From Aldehydirespirator sp965117015 (GTDB lineage: Bacteria; Actinomycetota; Acidimicrobiia; Acidimicrobiales; Aldehydirespiratoraceae): a stretch of 64,000 nt of DNA. Positions within the stretch are counted from its first letter, which is position 1. Every line of letters begins with the position of its first letter. The translations under genes were made by a program, and so were the position numbers. The notes under the pieces are model-generated. The model was not told the origin of the DNA. It did not search any database and was given only the letters and a program-made list of their open reading frames with translations. The stretch lies in the NCBI GenBank assembly GCA_965117015.1, contig OZ220747.1, forward strand, positions 2,976,001 to 3,040,000, in the 5' to 3' direction. Shown one piece after another: positions 51,093-60,163 of the stretch.

Positions 51093-53792
51093 TCAGCCCT
51101 TGGCCCCCGCCCAGGTGGCAGCGACCTGGAGGTCGACCTCCAGAGGCACCCGCAGCTCGAAAGCGCCCCGCATCACGTCTCGGGTCAGCTCCGACGCCGC
51201 GGCGACCTCGCCGTCGGGCGATTCCAGGATGATCTCGTCGTGCACCTGCAGCACGATCCGCGACGCCAGCTCGCGGTCCTCGAGGGCCTGGTCGAGGCGC
51301 ACCAGCGCCACCTTGAAGATGTCGGCGGCCAGTCCCTGGATCCCGGCGTTCATGGCTTGGCGCTCCCCGGCCTGGCGCAGCCGCACGTTGGGACTGGCCA
51401 ACTCGGGGATCTGCCGGCGCCGGCCGAACAGGGTCTCGGTGTAGCCCTTGCTGCGAGCCTCGGCCACGGTCTCGTCCATGTACTGGCGCACCGCACCGAA
51501 GGCCTCGAAGTAGGCGTCGAGGATCTCCGCCGCCTCTCCGGTCGGGATGTTCAGGCGCTGGGCCAGGCCGTAGGCCTCCATCCCGTAGGCCAACCCGTAG
51601 GACACCATCTTGGCGGTGGCCCTCTCCTCCACGCCCACCTCCGACACCGCGATGTCGAACACCCGGGCCGCGGTGGCGGTATGGATGTCGTCGCCGGCCT
51701 CGAAGGCCGCGATCAGGCCCGGATCCTCGGCCAGGTGGGCGATGCACCGCAGCTCGATCTGGTCGTAGTCGGCGACCAGCAGCTTGTGCCCCGGCGGCGC
51801 CACGAAGGCGGTGCGGAACACCCGGCCCCGCTCGGAGCGCACCGGGATGTTGTGGAGGTTGGGCGCATCGGAACTGAGGCGGCCGGTGCGGGCCACGGTC
51901 TGGTTGAAGGTGGCCCGGATGCGCTCGTCCCCCCCGACCTCGGCCAGCAGCCCGACCCCGTAGGTGGAGCGCAACTTCTCCACCTCCCGGTAGCCGAGCA
52001 GGTGGTCGACGATGGGGTGCTCGCCCCGCAGCTTCTCCAGCGACTGCGCGTCGGTCGAGAACCCGGTCTTGGTCCGCTTGGTGGGCGAGAGCCCGAGGTC
52101 GTCGAATAGCACCTCGGCGAGCTGCTTGGGCGAGTTGACGTTGATGTCGCGCCCGGCGTCGGCCAGCACCTCGCGGCGCAGATCCTCGGCCTCGGTGTCG
52201 AGCTCGTCGCGGATGGTCTCCAGCACCGAGCGGTCCACGCCTATCCCGATGTGCTCCATCCGGGCCAGGACCCGCACCAGCGGCACCTCCACCTCGTCGT
52301 TGAGGCGGTCCAAGCCCTGCGCCGCCAGAGCCTCGCGCAGGGGCGCGACCAGGCGGTCGATGGCCAGGACGGCCCACCCGGCCTGCTCGGCGGGCTCGGC
52401 CGCGTCCCCGTCGAGGTCCAAGCGCCCCTCCGGGGGGGCGTGCGCGGGCGGGTCGAGGCCCGCGTAGCGGCCGGCGACGTCGCTCAGGTCGTAGCGGGCG
52501 TCGGCGGGGTCGAGCAGGTAGGCGGCCAGCATGGTGTCGATCAGCGGGTCGCGCATCTCAACGCCGCGGTCGAGCAGCGGGCGCATGAGGGCCTTGCCGT
52601 CGTGCGCAGCCAGCGGCCGGCGCCGCTCGCCGGAGCCGGTCCCGACGAGCCCGGCCAGTGCCGCGGATACCTCGGGGTCGTCCAGCAGCTCGCCGGGAAC
52701 GAAGGCCACCCGGCCCGCGTCGGCGTCGACCGCCCAGGCCAGCCCGGCATCCAGCCCCGCGGCCGGAGTGGCCAGTGCCAACCGTGTCCCGGCGGCATCA
52801 GGGGCCGCCGCGGCTTGAAGCGCCTCGACGGCCGGCGCGGCGGTGGCCAGTACCGACACCTCGGGTGTCAGGGTTCGCGCCGAGGCCTCTGCGTCATCCG
52901 ACGCGTCGGTGCCCAGCGCGTCGCCGAGCACCTCGGCCAGGCGGCGGTGCAGCGACCGGAACTCCAGGAAGTCGAACAGCTTGCGCACCGCCTCGGCGTC
53001 CACGTCTCCCCGGACCAGCCCGTCGAGCCCGGCATCGAGGGGCACGTCGCGCACCAGCAGCATCACCTCTGCGTTGGTGCGCACGTGCGCCTCTGCGGCG
53101 GCCAGGTTCTCCCGCAGCTTGGGGGTCAGCTCGTCCAGCGAGGCAAAGATCCCGTCGAGCCCTCCCCTTTCGTTGACCAGCTTCGCCGCCGTCTTTGCCC
53201 CCACACCGGGCACTCCCGGCAGGTTGTCGCTGGTGTCGCCTCTCAGGGCCGCGTACTCCACGTAGTCGGCGGGACGGACGCCGGTGCGCTCCAGGATGCC
53301 GGCCTCGTCGTACAGCTTGTAGTCCGACACCCCCCGCATGTTGTAGAGCACCTTCACCTGCGGGTCCTCCACCAGCTGGTAGGTGTCGCGGTCGCCGGTC
53401 ACGACGATCACGTCGTCGCCCCGGTCGCGGCCCGCAGTGGCCAGGGTGGCGATCACGTCGTCCGCCTCGAAGCCGGCCGCGTCCACCATGGGCACGGCCA
53501 AGGCGTCGAGCACCTCGCGCACCAGACCCATCTGCTGGCGCAGGATGTCGGGGGCGGAGTCGCGGGTGCCCTTGTAGGTGGGCACCTTGGCGTGGCGGAA
53601 CGTCGGCTCGGGCCGGTCGAAGGCGACGATGATCTGGTCGGGCTCGTGGTCGCGCCACAGGTTGATCAGCATCGAGGTGAAACCGAACACGGCGTTGGTG
53701 ATCTGTCCCGAGGCGGTGGCCATGTCGGTGGGCAGGGCGAAGAAGGCGCGGTAGGCAAGGGAGTTGCCGTCGATCAGCATCACCTTGGCCAT
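51093..53792 (-). CDS. polA: DNA polymerase I
   Basis: 899 aa. 5'-3' exonuclease domain at the N-terminus (MLIDGNSLAYRAFFALP, GVPGVGAKTAAKLV), a middle domain lacking the full proofreading triad, and a C-terminal polymerase with motif A LLVADYDQIELRCIAHLAED, motif B ATAKMVSYGLAYGMEAYGL and motif C QVHDEIILE. It fills repair gaps and removes primers, consistent with its closeness to uvrA/B/C, though not in the same operon. Confidence 0.97.
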   Translation of the reverse strand: MAKVMLIDGNSLAYRAFFALPTDMATASGQITNAVFGFTSMLINLWRDHEPDQIIVAFDRPEPTFRHAKVPTYKGTRDSAPDILRQQMGLVREVLDALAVPMVDAAGFEADDVIATLATAGRDRGDDVIVVTGDRDTYQLVEDPQVKVLYNMRGVSDYKLYDEAGILERTGVRPADYVEYAALRGDTSDNLPGVPGVGAKTAAKLVNERGGLDGIFASLDELTPKLRENLAAAEAHVRTNAEVMLLVRDVPLDAGLDGLVRGDVDAEAVRKLFDFLEFRSLHRRLAEVLGDALGTDASDDAEASARTLTPEVSVLATAAPAVEALQAAAAPDAAGTRLALATPAAGLDAGLAWAVDADAGRVAFVPGELLDDPEVSAALAGLVGTGSGERRRPLAAHDGKALMRPLLDRGVEMRDPLIDTMLAAYLLDPADARYDLSDVAGRYAGLDPPAHAPPEGRLDLDGDAAEPAEQAGWAVLAIDRLVAPLREALAAQGLDRLNDEVEVPLVRVLARMEHIGIGVDRSVLETIRDELDTEAEDLRREVLADAGRDINVNSPKQLAEVLFDDLGLSPTKRTKTGFSTDAQSLEKLRGEHPIVDHLLGYREVEKLRSTYGVGLLAEVGGDERIRATFNQTVARTGRLSSDAPNLHNIPVRSERGRVFRTAFVAPPGHKLLVADYDQIELRCIAHLAEDPGLIAAFEAGDDIHTATAARVFDIAVSEVGVEERATAKMVSYGLAYGMEAYGLAQRLNIPTGEAAEILDAYFEAFGAVRQYMDETVAEARSKGYTETLFGRRRQIPELASPNVRLRQAGERQAMNAGIQGLAADIFKVALVRLDQALEDRELASRIVLQVHDEIILESPDGEVAAASELTRDVMRGAFELRVPLEVDLQVAATWAGAKG

Positions 53793-53831
53793 GACCAGAA
53801 ATCTACGGCACCCGAGAGACCGGCCGGAGGG

Positions 53832-54419
53832 TCAGGGGGTGACCCGGCCCTCAAGCACGTCGGCGGCCACGTCGCGCATGGTGCGGCGCTGTGACATGGC
53901 TGTGCGCTGGAGGAACGCGTAGGCGTCCTGCTCGCTCATCTGGTGATCGTCGAGGAGCCGTCCCTTGGCCCGGTCCACGATCTTGCGCACTTCCAGGCGG
54001 TTCTCGAGATCGCCTATCTGGCCCTCCAGCGCCTCCATCTCCCGGTAGCGAGCCAGGGCCAACTCCACGGCGGGCACCAGAGCGTCGCGCCGGTAGGGCT
54101 TGATCAGGTAGGTCATGGCCCCGGCCTCGCGGGCCTGCTCCACCAGCTCACGCTGGCTGAACGCGGTGAGTAGCACCACTGCGGTGCCGCGCTGCGGAGC
54201 GATCTGCTGGGCGGCCTCGATGCCGTCGAGGCCGGGCATCTTGATGTCGAGGATGGCGACGTCGGGACGGTGCTCGGCTACGAGTCTGACCGCCTCGTCG
54301 CCCCGACCGGTGTCGGCCACGACGTCGAAGCCCTGCTCGCGCAGGGTCTCCACCAGGTCGAGCCGGATGATGGCCTCATCCTCGGCCACCACCACCCGAA
54401 CGGCGCCGGTGGCGGTCAC
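53832..54419 (-). CDS. ANTAR-domain response regulator (PdtaR-like)
   Basis: 195 aa from GTG 54419 (GTGA overlap with the preceding gene). Receiver domain: VVVAEDEAIIRLDLVETL acidic pocket, DVAILDIKMPGLDG phosphoacceptor Asp and TYLIKPYRRDALV Lys. The C-terminal ANTAR domain (AKGRLLDDHQMSEQDAYAFL) binds paired RNA hairpins to stop termination. The partner histidine kinase is not in the window. Its operon partner is the coiled-coil protein upstream. Confidence 0.92.
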   Translation of the reverse strand: MTATGAVRVVVAEDEAIIRLDLVETLREQGFDVVADTGRGDEAVRLVAEHRPDVAILDIKMPGLDGIEAAQQIAPQRGTAVVLLTAFSQRELVEQAREAGAMTYLIKPYRRDALVPAVELALARYREMEALEGQIGDLENRLEVRKIVDRAKGRLLDDHQMSEQDAYAFLQRTAMSQRRTMRDVAADVLEGRVTP

Positions 54420-54703
54420 GTGGCGGTGAACCGATCCAGCAAAGCGTCCTGGTCGGCTTCGAGGCGAGCGACTCGGGCCGCGATCTCGTCGCGGTGCCGC
54501 TGCAGCCGGTCGGCGTGGCGCTGCGCCTCGCGGTACTCGCGCTCGGCCAGGGGCGTCTCCGACACCAGGGCCCGCAGGCGGCACTCGTCGGCCTCCTCGC
54601 TGACCTGGACCAGCTGCTCATCACAGACGCGGAGGTCGGCCCGCAGCGCGTTCAACTGCTGTCCAACCCCCCGCAGGCGACGCTCGATCCGGTCGCGCGA
54701 CAT
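54416..54703 (-). CDS. Small coiled-coil protein
   Basis: 95 aa, almost entirely heptad-like: LRGVGQQLNALRADLRVCDE, then YREAQRHADRLQRHRDEIAA and RLEADQDALLDRF. No membrane segment. It overlaps the ANTAR regulator gene as GTGA, so the two are co-translated and may interact. No family that I can name. Confidence 0.6.
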   Translation of the reverse strand: MSRDRIERRLRGVGQQLNALRADLRVCDEQLVQVSEEADECRLRALVSETPLAEREYREAQRHADRLQRHRDEIAARVARLEADQDALLDRFTAT

Positions 54704-54712
54704 GCTCCCAGT

Positions 54713-55123
54713 CTAGGAGGCGGCCCCGGAGACGCTGTCGGACGGCGCCTTCGCGGCCATCTCCCAGATGCGTCGCAGTTCAATCTGCTCCTCCGTGCCG
54801 GGCACGTCGGGGCAGCGGGCCGGGGAGGAAAGCGCCGCGTTTACCGCCGCCGTGAATGCATCACCGGCATTGGTTTCTTCGTTCACCACGCGTGTCACCC
54901 AGACGCTCGGCACCGATTGAACGTCCTCGATGGCGGATCGTACCGCCTCGCAGTATGAACCGGCCTCACGGGTGAAGTCCAGATAGTGGACACCCAGGAA
55001 GCGGCCTATCCCGGCGTCATCGCACCCCGCCTCATAGAGGGCGTCGACGACTTCGTCCTCCAGCACGCTCCTGCCGCTGGTCTCTAGCTTGAAGATGTAC
55101 TTGCTTCTGGCTGGGCTAGTCAT
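54713..55123 (-). CDS. Hypothetical protein, second gene of a HicA-like module
   Basis: 136 aa from ATG 55123. KYIFKLETSGRSVLEDEVVD, then ALYEAGCDDAGIGRFLGVHY and LDFTREAGSYCEAVRSAIED, is a small alpha/beta protein typically found beside a HicA-like gene, as here (11 bases downstream of it). It may be the antitoxin or antidote. The tail from about residue 95 is variable. Function unproven. Confidence 0.6.
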   Translation of the reverse strand: MTSPARSKYIFKLETSGRSVLEDEVVDALYEAGCDDAGIGRFLGVHYLDFTREAGSYCEAVRSAIEDVQSVPSVWVTRVVNEETNAGDAFTAAVNAALSSPARCPDVPGTEEQIELRRIWEMAAKAPSDSVSGAAS

Positions 55124-55134
55124 CAAGTCTACTC

Positions 55135-55401
55135 CTAATCGGATCGTGCCAGCATTCTCTGGCACGAGCGAAGCGCCCGACGAAGCTGGTTCGCCTCGTC
55201 GTACTGATTGCGAGGCGTGCCGTAGATGACCTGTATGCAGCAAGTCGCCTCGTCCGAGTGGTCGGCATGCTGGTGCGGGCACGTCGCGGTTCCCCACCGA
55301 TGGGCGTGACCGCCGACGGCGGTCTTGATCGTCCAGCCTGCCGCCCTCAGTTCCTTGAGTGCCTTGCGGACCTCCTTCTTGGGATGGGTGCCCCTCGCCA
55401 T
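55135..55401 (-). CDS. HicA-like small protein with Cys/His insertion
   Basis: 88 aa. The opening KKEVRKALKELRAAGWTIKT, then AVGGHAHRWGTATCPHQHAD, follows the HicA dsRNA-binding fold with GxxH as the catalytic-type His. A Cys/His-rich insert (CPHQHADHSDEATCC) could bind a metal and is not in canonical HicA. IYGTPRNQYDEANQLRRAL ends it. GGAAGG precedes the ATG. It probably forms a toxin-antitoxin-like pair with the next gene. Confidence 0.6.
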   Translation of the reverse strand: MARGTHPKKEVRKALKELRAAGWTIKTAVGGHAHRWGTATCPHQHADHSDEATCCIQVIYGTPRNQYDEANQLRRALRSCQRMLARSD

Positions 55402-55482
55402 GAGCCCGTTCCTTCCGCAGCGTTGCGTGAGGAGCCGGCCGTGCCGAGGCTCGAGGCGAGGGATAACCTGCTAGATCGAGAT

Positions 55483-55499
55483 TTGATCTCAAAGATCAA
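55483..55499. promoter_or_regulatory. Palindromic operator of the HicA-like module
   Basis: TTGATCT-CAA-AGATCAA, perfect 7-base arms. On the minus strand TATAAC/TATCAT -10-like sequence lies just upstream (about 55501-55512), so the palindrome covers the transcript start. It is 82 bases before the HicA-like start. Confidence 0.6.
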
Positions 55500-55564
55500 G
55501 TTATAATGATAGTCCAGCAACAGCAACCGCGGTGGGTCCTTGGTCAGGCGGCTCTGTCGCAGTG

Positions 55565-56524
55565 TCAGGCGGTGGCGTCGTCGGCGAGGCTTAGCTCGAT
55601 CTGGTGGAGCACCTCGTAGCAGGGCAGCACCGATGCCACGCTGGCGACCGGCTCGCGGCCCTCCACGATGGCCGCTATGAAATCGCGGTCCTGGAGCTCG
55701 ATGCCGTTCATCGAGACGTCCACGCCGGACACGTCTATGGGCTTGTCGTCGCCGGTGACGAGATCGTCGTACCGGGCGATGTAGGTCCCGGTGTCGCCGA
55801 TGTAGCGGAAGAAAGTGCCGAAGGGCCCGTCGTTGTTGAACGACAGCGCCAGCGTGCACAGCTGGCCGGCCTCCGTGCGCAACTGGATCGACATGTCCAT
55901 GGCGATGCCCAGTTCGGGATGGATCGGGCCCTGCATGGCCTGGGCCGCGACGACGGGGCTGCCGGCCTGGTACTGGAACAGGTCGACGGTGTGGGCGGCG
56001 TGGTGCCACAGCAGGTGGTCGGTCCAGCTGCGGGGCTCGCCCAGCGCGTTGGTGTTGGTGCGGCGGAAGAACAGCGTCTGCACGTCCATGTGCTGGATCG
56101 AGAACTCGCCGGCCCGGATGCGGTTGTGCACCCACTGGTGGCTCGGGTTGAACCGGCGGGTGTGCCCGCACGCGGCCACCTTGCCCGAGCGCTGCTGGGC
56201 CGCGACGACGGCGCGCCCGTCCTCCAGCCGGTCGCACAGCGGGATCTCGACCTCGACGTGCTTGCCGGCCTCCAGGCAGGCGATGGCCTGCTCCGCGTGC
56301 ACGGGCGTGGGCGTCGCCAGGATCACCGCGTCGACGCCGTCGTCGGCCAGCACCGCGTCGAGGCTGGTCTCGACCCGCTGGATGCCGCGGGCGTCGGCGG
56401 CCTTGCGGGCCGCGGCCTCCACCGGGTCCACGACAGCGACCACGTCGGCGTCTGGGATCGACACCAGCCCATCCAGGTGCTTGTTCCCGAAGAAGCCCAC
56501 GCCGACCATCGCCACGTTCACCAT
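55565..56524 (-). CDS. Gfo/Idh/MocA-family oxidoreductase
   Basis: 319 aa. N-terminal Rossmann site VAMVGVGFFGNKHLDGLVSI and the EIPLCDRLEDG (Lys replaced) region; family EKP-type motif is VEIPLCD, so the usual catalytic Lys is changed. DVQTLFFRRTNTNALGEPRS and the LLWHHAAHTVDLFQY His pair follow. NAD(P)-dependent sugar or cyclitol dehydrogenase by family. It is a single-gene unit divergent from pobA; the substrate cannot be told. Confidence 0.85.
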   Translation of the reverse strand: MVNVAMVGVGFFGNKHLDGLVSIPDADVVAVVDPVEAAARKAADARGIQRVETSLDAVLADDGVDAVILATPTPVHAEQAIACLEAGKHVEVEIPLCDRLEDGRAVVAAQQRSGKVAACGHTRRFNPSHQWVHNRIRAGEFSIQHMDVQTLFFRRTNTNALGEPRSWTDHLLWHHAAHTVDLFQYQAGSPVVAAQAMQGPIHPELGIAMDMSIQLRTEAGQLCTLALSFNNDGPFGTFFRYIGDTGTYIARYDDLVTGDDKPIDVSGVDVSMNGIELQDRDFIAAIVEGREPVASVASVLPCYEVLHQIELSLADDATA

Positions 56525-56704
56525 CTCGCATCACTCCCTCGGACGCTGCGGACCCTCGAGACCGCCGCGCCGGACCGCCTGCGCCCCGCCATCAGGACCG
56601 GTTAGCGTCCCGTTAGTCAATACTCTCGTCGCCAGTCTGGCAGGCGGCCGGATGGCCGCCCACCTCGCCGACCGGCCAGTCCACCAACCTGCGGAGCCGA
56701 ACAG

Positions 56705-57877
56705 ATGCCCGACACTTCTGTTGCCATAGTCGGCAGCGGACCCGCGGGCATGCTCCTGTCGCACCTGCTCGACGCGGGCGGGGTCGACAACGTGGTGCTC
56801 GAACGGCAGAGCCGCCAGTACGTCCTCGACCGGATCCGCGCCGGCGTCCTGGAGTGGGGCACGGTCGAGACGCTGCGCGACGCCGGCCTCGGCACGCGGA
56901 TGGATGCCGAGGGGCATGTGCACGACAGCATCAACATCGCCTGGCGCGGCCAGGACGTCCTGAGCATCGACACCAGCCGCCTGCTCGGCAAGCGGATGAT
57001 GGCCTACGGCCAGACCAAGATCCAGGAGGACCTCTACGAAGCCGGAGACGCCCGGGGCGCACGGATGATCTTCGAGGCCGGCGGCGTGCGGCTCCATGAC
57101 ATCGACACCGGCCGCCCGTCGGTCACCTTCGACGCCGGCGCGGGCACCGAGCGCATCACCTGCGACTTCATCGCCGGGTGCGACGGCTTCCACGGCGTGA
57201 GCCGGGAGAGCATCCCCACCTCAGCCCGCACCGAGTACGACAAGGAGTACCCGTTCGGCTGGCTCGGCATCCTCTCGGAGACCCCTCCCCTGCCCATCCT
57301 GCTGTACGCCAACCACGAGCGCGGCTTCGCCCTGTGCTCGATGCGCACCCCGATGCTGAGCCGCTACTACGTGCAGGCGCCCATGACCGACACCGTGGAC
57401 GACTGGCCCGACGACCGCTTCTGGAGCGAGCTGCTGGCCCGGCTGCCCCGCAGCCAGTCCGACCGGATCGTTACCGGCCCCTCGATCGAGAAGTCGCTGG
57501 CCCCTATCCGCAGCTACGTGAGCGAGCCGATGCGCTGGGGCAGCCTGTTCCTGGCCGGCGACGCCGCCCACATCGTGCCGCCGACCGGAGCCAAGGGACT
57601 CAACCTGGCCGTCTCCGACGTCCGCTACCTCTCACGGGCTTTCATCGCCCACTACGCCGGCGACGACGGCTACCTGGACAGCTACTCCGAGATGGCGTTG
57701 AGGCGGGTGTGGGGCGCGGCCCGATTCAGTTGGTGGCTGACCACCCTGCTGCACCGGTTCCCCCACCAGACCCCGTTCGACCAGCGGGCCCAGGAACAGG
57801 AGCTGTCGCATCTCGCGGCCTCCGAACACGCCCAGCGGGCGTTCGCCGAGCAGTACGTCGGCCTGCCCTACGAGTAG
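56705..57877 (+). CDS. pobA: 4-Hydroxybenzoate 3-monooxygenase
   Basis: 390 aa flavoprotein. FAD motif VAIVGSGPAGMLLSHLL, the DG motif FIAGCDGFHGVSRESIP and GDAAHIVPPTGAKGLNLAVS are in the right order, and SRYYVQAPMTD matches the substrate/NADPH region of PobA. It converts 4-hydroxybenzoate to protocatechuate, the substrate of LigAB at 48.2 kb. GGAG is 8 bases before the ATG. The next gene starts 14 bases downstream. Confidence 0.92.
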   Translation: MPDTSVAIVGSGPAGMLLSHLLDAGGVDNVVLERQSRQYVLDRIRAGVLEWGTVETLRDAGLGTRMDAEGHVHDSINIAWRGQDVLSIDTSRLLGKRMMAYGQTKIQEDLYEAGDARGARMIFEAGGVRLHDIDTGRPSVTFDAGAGTERITCDFIAGCDGFHGVSRESIPTSARTEYDKEYPFGWLGILSETPPLPILLYANHERGFALCSMRTPMLSRYYVQAPMTDTVDDWPDDRFWSELLARLPRSQSDRIVTGPSIEKSLAPIRSYVSEPMRWGSLFLAGDAAHIVPPTGAKGLNLAVSDVRYLSRAFIAHYAGDDGYLDSYSEMALRRVWGAARFSWWLTTLLHRFPHQTPFDQRAQEQELSHLAASEHAQRAFAEQYVGLPYE

Positions 57878-57891
57878 GGCTCCACAACGTC

Positions 57892-59805
57892 ATGGCACTC
57901 GACAAGCCGTATCGCCAACCGAAGCCCCCCACGGACCTCACCGTCGCCGCGAACCAGTCAGTGGTGCTGTCATTCGACGATCCGGGCGACCACGACCGGG
58001 CGACCAGGGGACGGATCGCGCAGCTGGACAGCGGACGCATCACCATCGGCGACCACGTCGTGTTCGACGTGGCCCGCCGCCAGTTCGTCAGCGAGTCTGA
58101 GACGCCGCCGGACTCGGTTCATCCCGGGCTTTGGCGACAGGCGCGACTGAACGTCAACCACGGCCTGTTCGAGGTTGCCGACGGCGTCTGGCAGGTCCGC
58201 GGCTACGACATCTCCAACATCACGTTCCTCGCCGGAGACGACGGCGGCTGGATGGTGATCGACCCGCTGACCAACGCGCCCACCGCGGCGGCTGCGCTCG
58301 GTCTCGTCAACCGCACTCTGGGCGAGCGGCCGGTGACCTCAGTGATCTACACCCACTCTCACGTCGACCATTTCGGCGGCATCCTCGGGGTGACCGACCA
58401 GGACGCGGTCGATCGGGGCGATGTGCGCATCGTTGCACCGGTCGGATTCCTCGAGGAGGTCGTGGGCGAGCTCGTGGTCGCGGGCCACATCATGGTGCGC
58501 AGGGCGGCGTACCAGTTCGGCACCTTCCTGCCGCCCGACCCGCTCGGACACGTCGACTGCGGTCTCGGATCGGCTCTGGGCCTGGCGCCGTGGGCGCTGG
58601 TGGCGCCTACCGACACCGTCGCCGAGACGGGACAGGAGTTGACGCTCAGCGGCATCCGTGTCGTCTTCCAAAACACCCCCGATGCCGAAGCACCGGCGGA
58701 GATGAACTTCCACTTCCCGGATCGGCGGGTGCTGTGCATGGCCGAGAACTGCACTCACACCCTGCACAACCTCCACCCGATCCGGGGAGCCAAGACGCGC
58801 GACGCCCTGGCCTGGAGCAAGTACATCCAGGAAGCCATCGACCTGTGGGCCGATGACACGGACGTCATGTTCGCCAGCCACCACTGGCCCCGTTTCGGCG
58901 CCGACGACGTGAGCGGGTTCCTGGCCATGCAGCGGGACGTGTACCGCTGGATGCACGACCAGACGATGCGGCTGGCGAATAAGGGGTACGGCCCTGACGA
59001 GATCGCCGCCGAAATCCAGTTGCCCGAGGAGTTCGACCAGTCCCACGTCCGCGGCTACTACGGCGCGGTCCCGCACAACTGCCGAGCCGTGTACAACCGG
59101 TACCTCGGCTGGTACGACGGCAACCCGGCCAACCTCGACCCGCTGCCTCCGGTTCTGGCCAGCACCAACTACGTCGACTTCATGGGCGGTGCCGACGCCG
59201 TGCTGGAGAAGGCCCGGTCAAGTTTCGAGCGGGGCGAGTACCGGTGGGTGGTCCAGGTGGTGAACCATGTCGTGTTCGCGGATCCCGCCAACCAGTCGGC
59301 CCGGGACCTCCAGGCGGATACGCTCGAGCAGCTCGGGTACCAGTCCGAGTCGGCCACTTGGCGCAACGCATACCTGATGGGGGCGATGGAGCTCCGTCAC
59401 GGCCCGTCTGGACTGGGCGTGTTGCCGATCGACTCGATGGCGCAGGCGATGGAGGTCGAGCACCTCTTCGACCTCGTCGGGGTGCGGTTCGATCCGGCGC
59501 GGTTCACGAGGGGCCCGGTGGTGTTCAACGTCCATTTCACCGACCTCGACGAGGATCATTGCCTTGGTGTCGGGCAGTCGGTGATCCACCATCGAGCCGA
59601 TGCAGTCGACGACGAGGCGATCGCGTCGATCCGGATCGACAGAGCCACCTTCGCCGCCGCGCTGTCCGACGCGGCCGCACTCCAGAGCGTCGAGATCTCT
59701 GGAGATCGCGACACTGTGATGGACTTCTTCGCCGGTCTCACCGTCTTCGGTAGGGCGGCACTGATCGAGCCGCGTCAGAGCGGCCAGTCACGACACCAAA
59801 CCTGA
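57892..59805 (+). CDS. Alkylsulfatase (SdsA-like metallo-beta-lactamase family)
   Basis: 637 aa from ATG 57892. The binuclear-zinc site is THSHVDHFGG (HxHxDH), with MAENCTHTLHNL and FASHHWPRFG further on. A dimerisation region follows, then a C-terminal SCP2-like domain (ALSDAAALQSVEISGDRDTV, MDFFAGLTVFGRAA) for alkyl chains. These enzymes hydrolyse primary or secondary alkyl sulfates such as SDS. No signal peptide is obvious. It shares a promoter region with pobA and is unrelated in fold to the sulfatase at 248. Confidence 0.9.
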   Translation: MALDKPYRQPKPPTDLTVAANQSVVLSFDDPGDHDRATRGRIAQLDSGRITIGDHVVFDVARRQFVSESETPPDSVHPGLWRQARLNVNHGLFEVADGVWQVRGYDISNITFLAGDDGGWMVIDPLTNAPTAAAALGLVNRTLGERPVTSVIYTHSHVDHFGGILGVTDQDAVDRGDVRIVAPVGFLEEVVGELVVAGHIMVRRAAYQFGTFLPPDPLGHVDCGLGSALGLAPWALVAPTDTVAETGQELTLSGIRVVFQNTPDAEAPAEMNFHFPDRRVLCMAENCTHTLHNLHPIRGAKTRDALAWSKYIQEAIDLWADDTDVMFASHHWPRFGADDVSGFLAMQRDVYRWMHDQTMRLANKGYGPDEIAAEIQLPEEFDQSHVRGYYGAVPHNCRAVYNRYLGWYDGNPANLDPLPPVLASTNYVDFMGGADAVLEKARSSFERGEYRWVVQVVNHVVFADPANQSARDLQADTLEQLGYQSESATWRNAYLMGAMELRHGPSGLGVLPIDSMAQAMEVEHLFDLVGVRFDPARFTRGPVVFNVHFTDLDEDHCLGVGQSVIHHRADAVDDEAIASIRIDRATFAAALSDAAALQSVEISGDRDTVMDFFAGLTVFGRAALIEPRQSGQSRHQT

Positions 59806-59853
59806 CCCGCGCGTGGGTTCGCGAGGTTCCGATGTCTTGACACATCACAGAGT

Positions 59854-59936
59854 GCCCGGAGAGGGATTCGAACCCTCACACCCTTGCGGGCGGCGGATTT
59901 TGAGTCCGCTGCGTCTGCCAGTTCCGCCATCCGGGC
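59854..59936 (-). tRNA. tRNA-Leu (anticodon CAA)
   Basis: Acceptor GCCCGGA pairs with TCCGGGC; anticodon arm GCGGA-CTCAAAA-TCCGC gives CAA; a class II variable arm and GAGGGTTCGAATCCCTC T-arm are present. The CCA end is not encoded. Confidence 0.95.
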
Positions 59937-60163
59937 CGGAAAGATACGAGCCTACCGTTCGGCTATCCGGGCGGCGGCCGGCGGGCCGCTCGCGCCCGCG
60001 TAGCGCTAGCCTTGGACTCTTGCGCACCCGCGAGCACGGCCGAGGGGGCTATCGCTACTGCCATGAGCGACTGTCATGAAACGCGACCGGGTCGCGCAGA
60101 GTCTGAACGTGAACCGGCCCAGAGCATCGGCGGGTCCAGTTTCGCGGTGAGAGGGATCCACCG
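59937..60163. other. 227-base intergenic region before fabD
   Basis: Between tRNA-Leu and the fab operon. GAGAGGG just before the fabD ATG is a plausible ribosome site. I see no convincing -10/-35 pair, operator or small gene, though the operon promoter must be here. Confidence 0.4.

Noticed and set aside
50374..52377. Long minus-strand frame continuing upstream of the aldolase into polA
   Set aside because: The upstream part is a shadow of polA in another frame; the aldolase starts at 51054.
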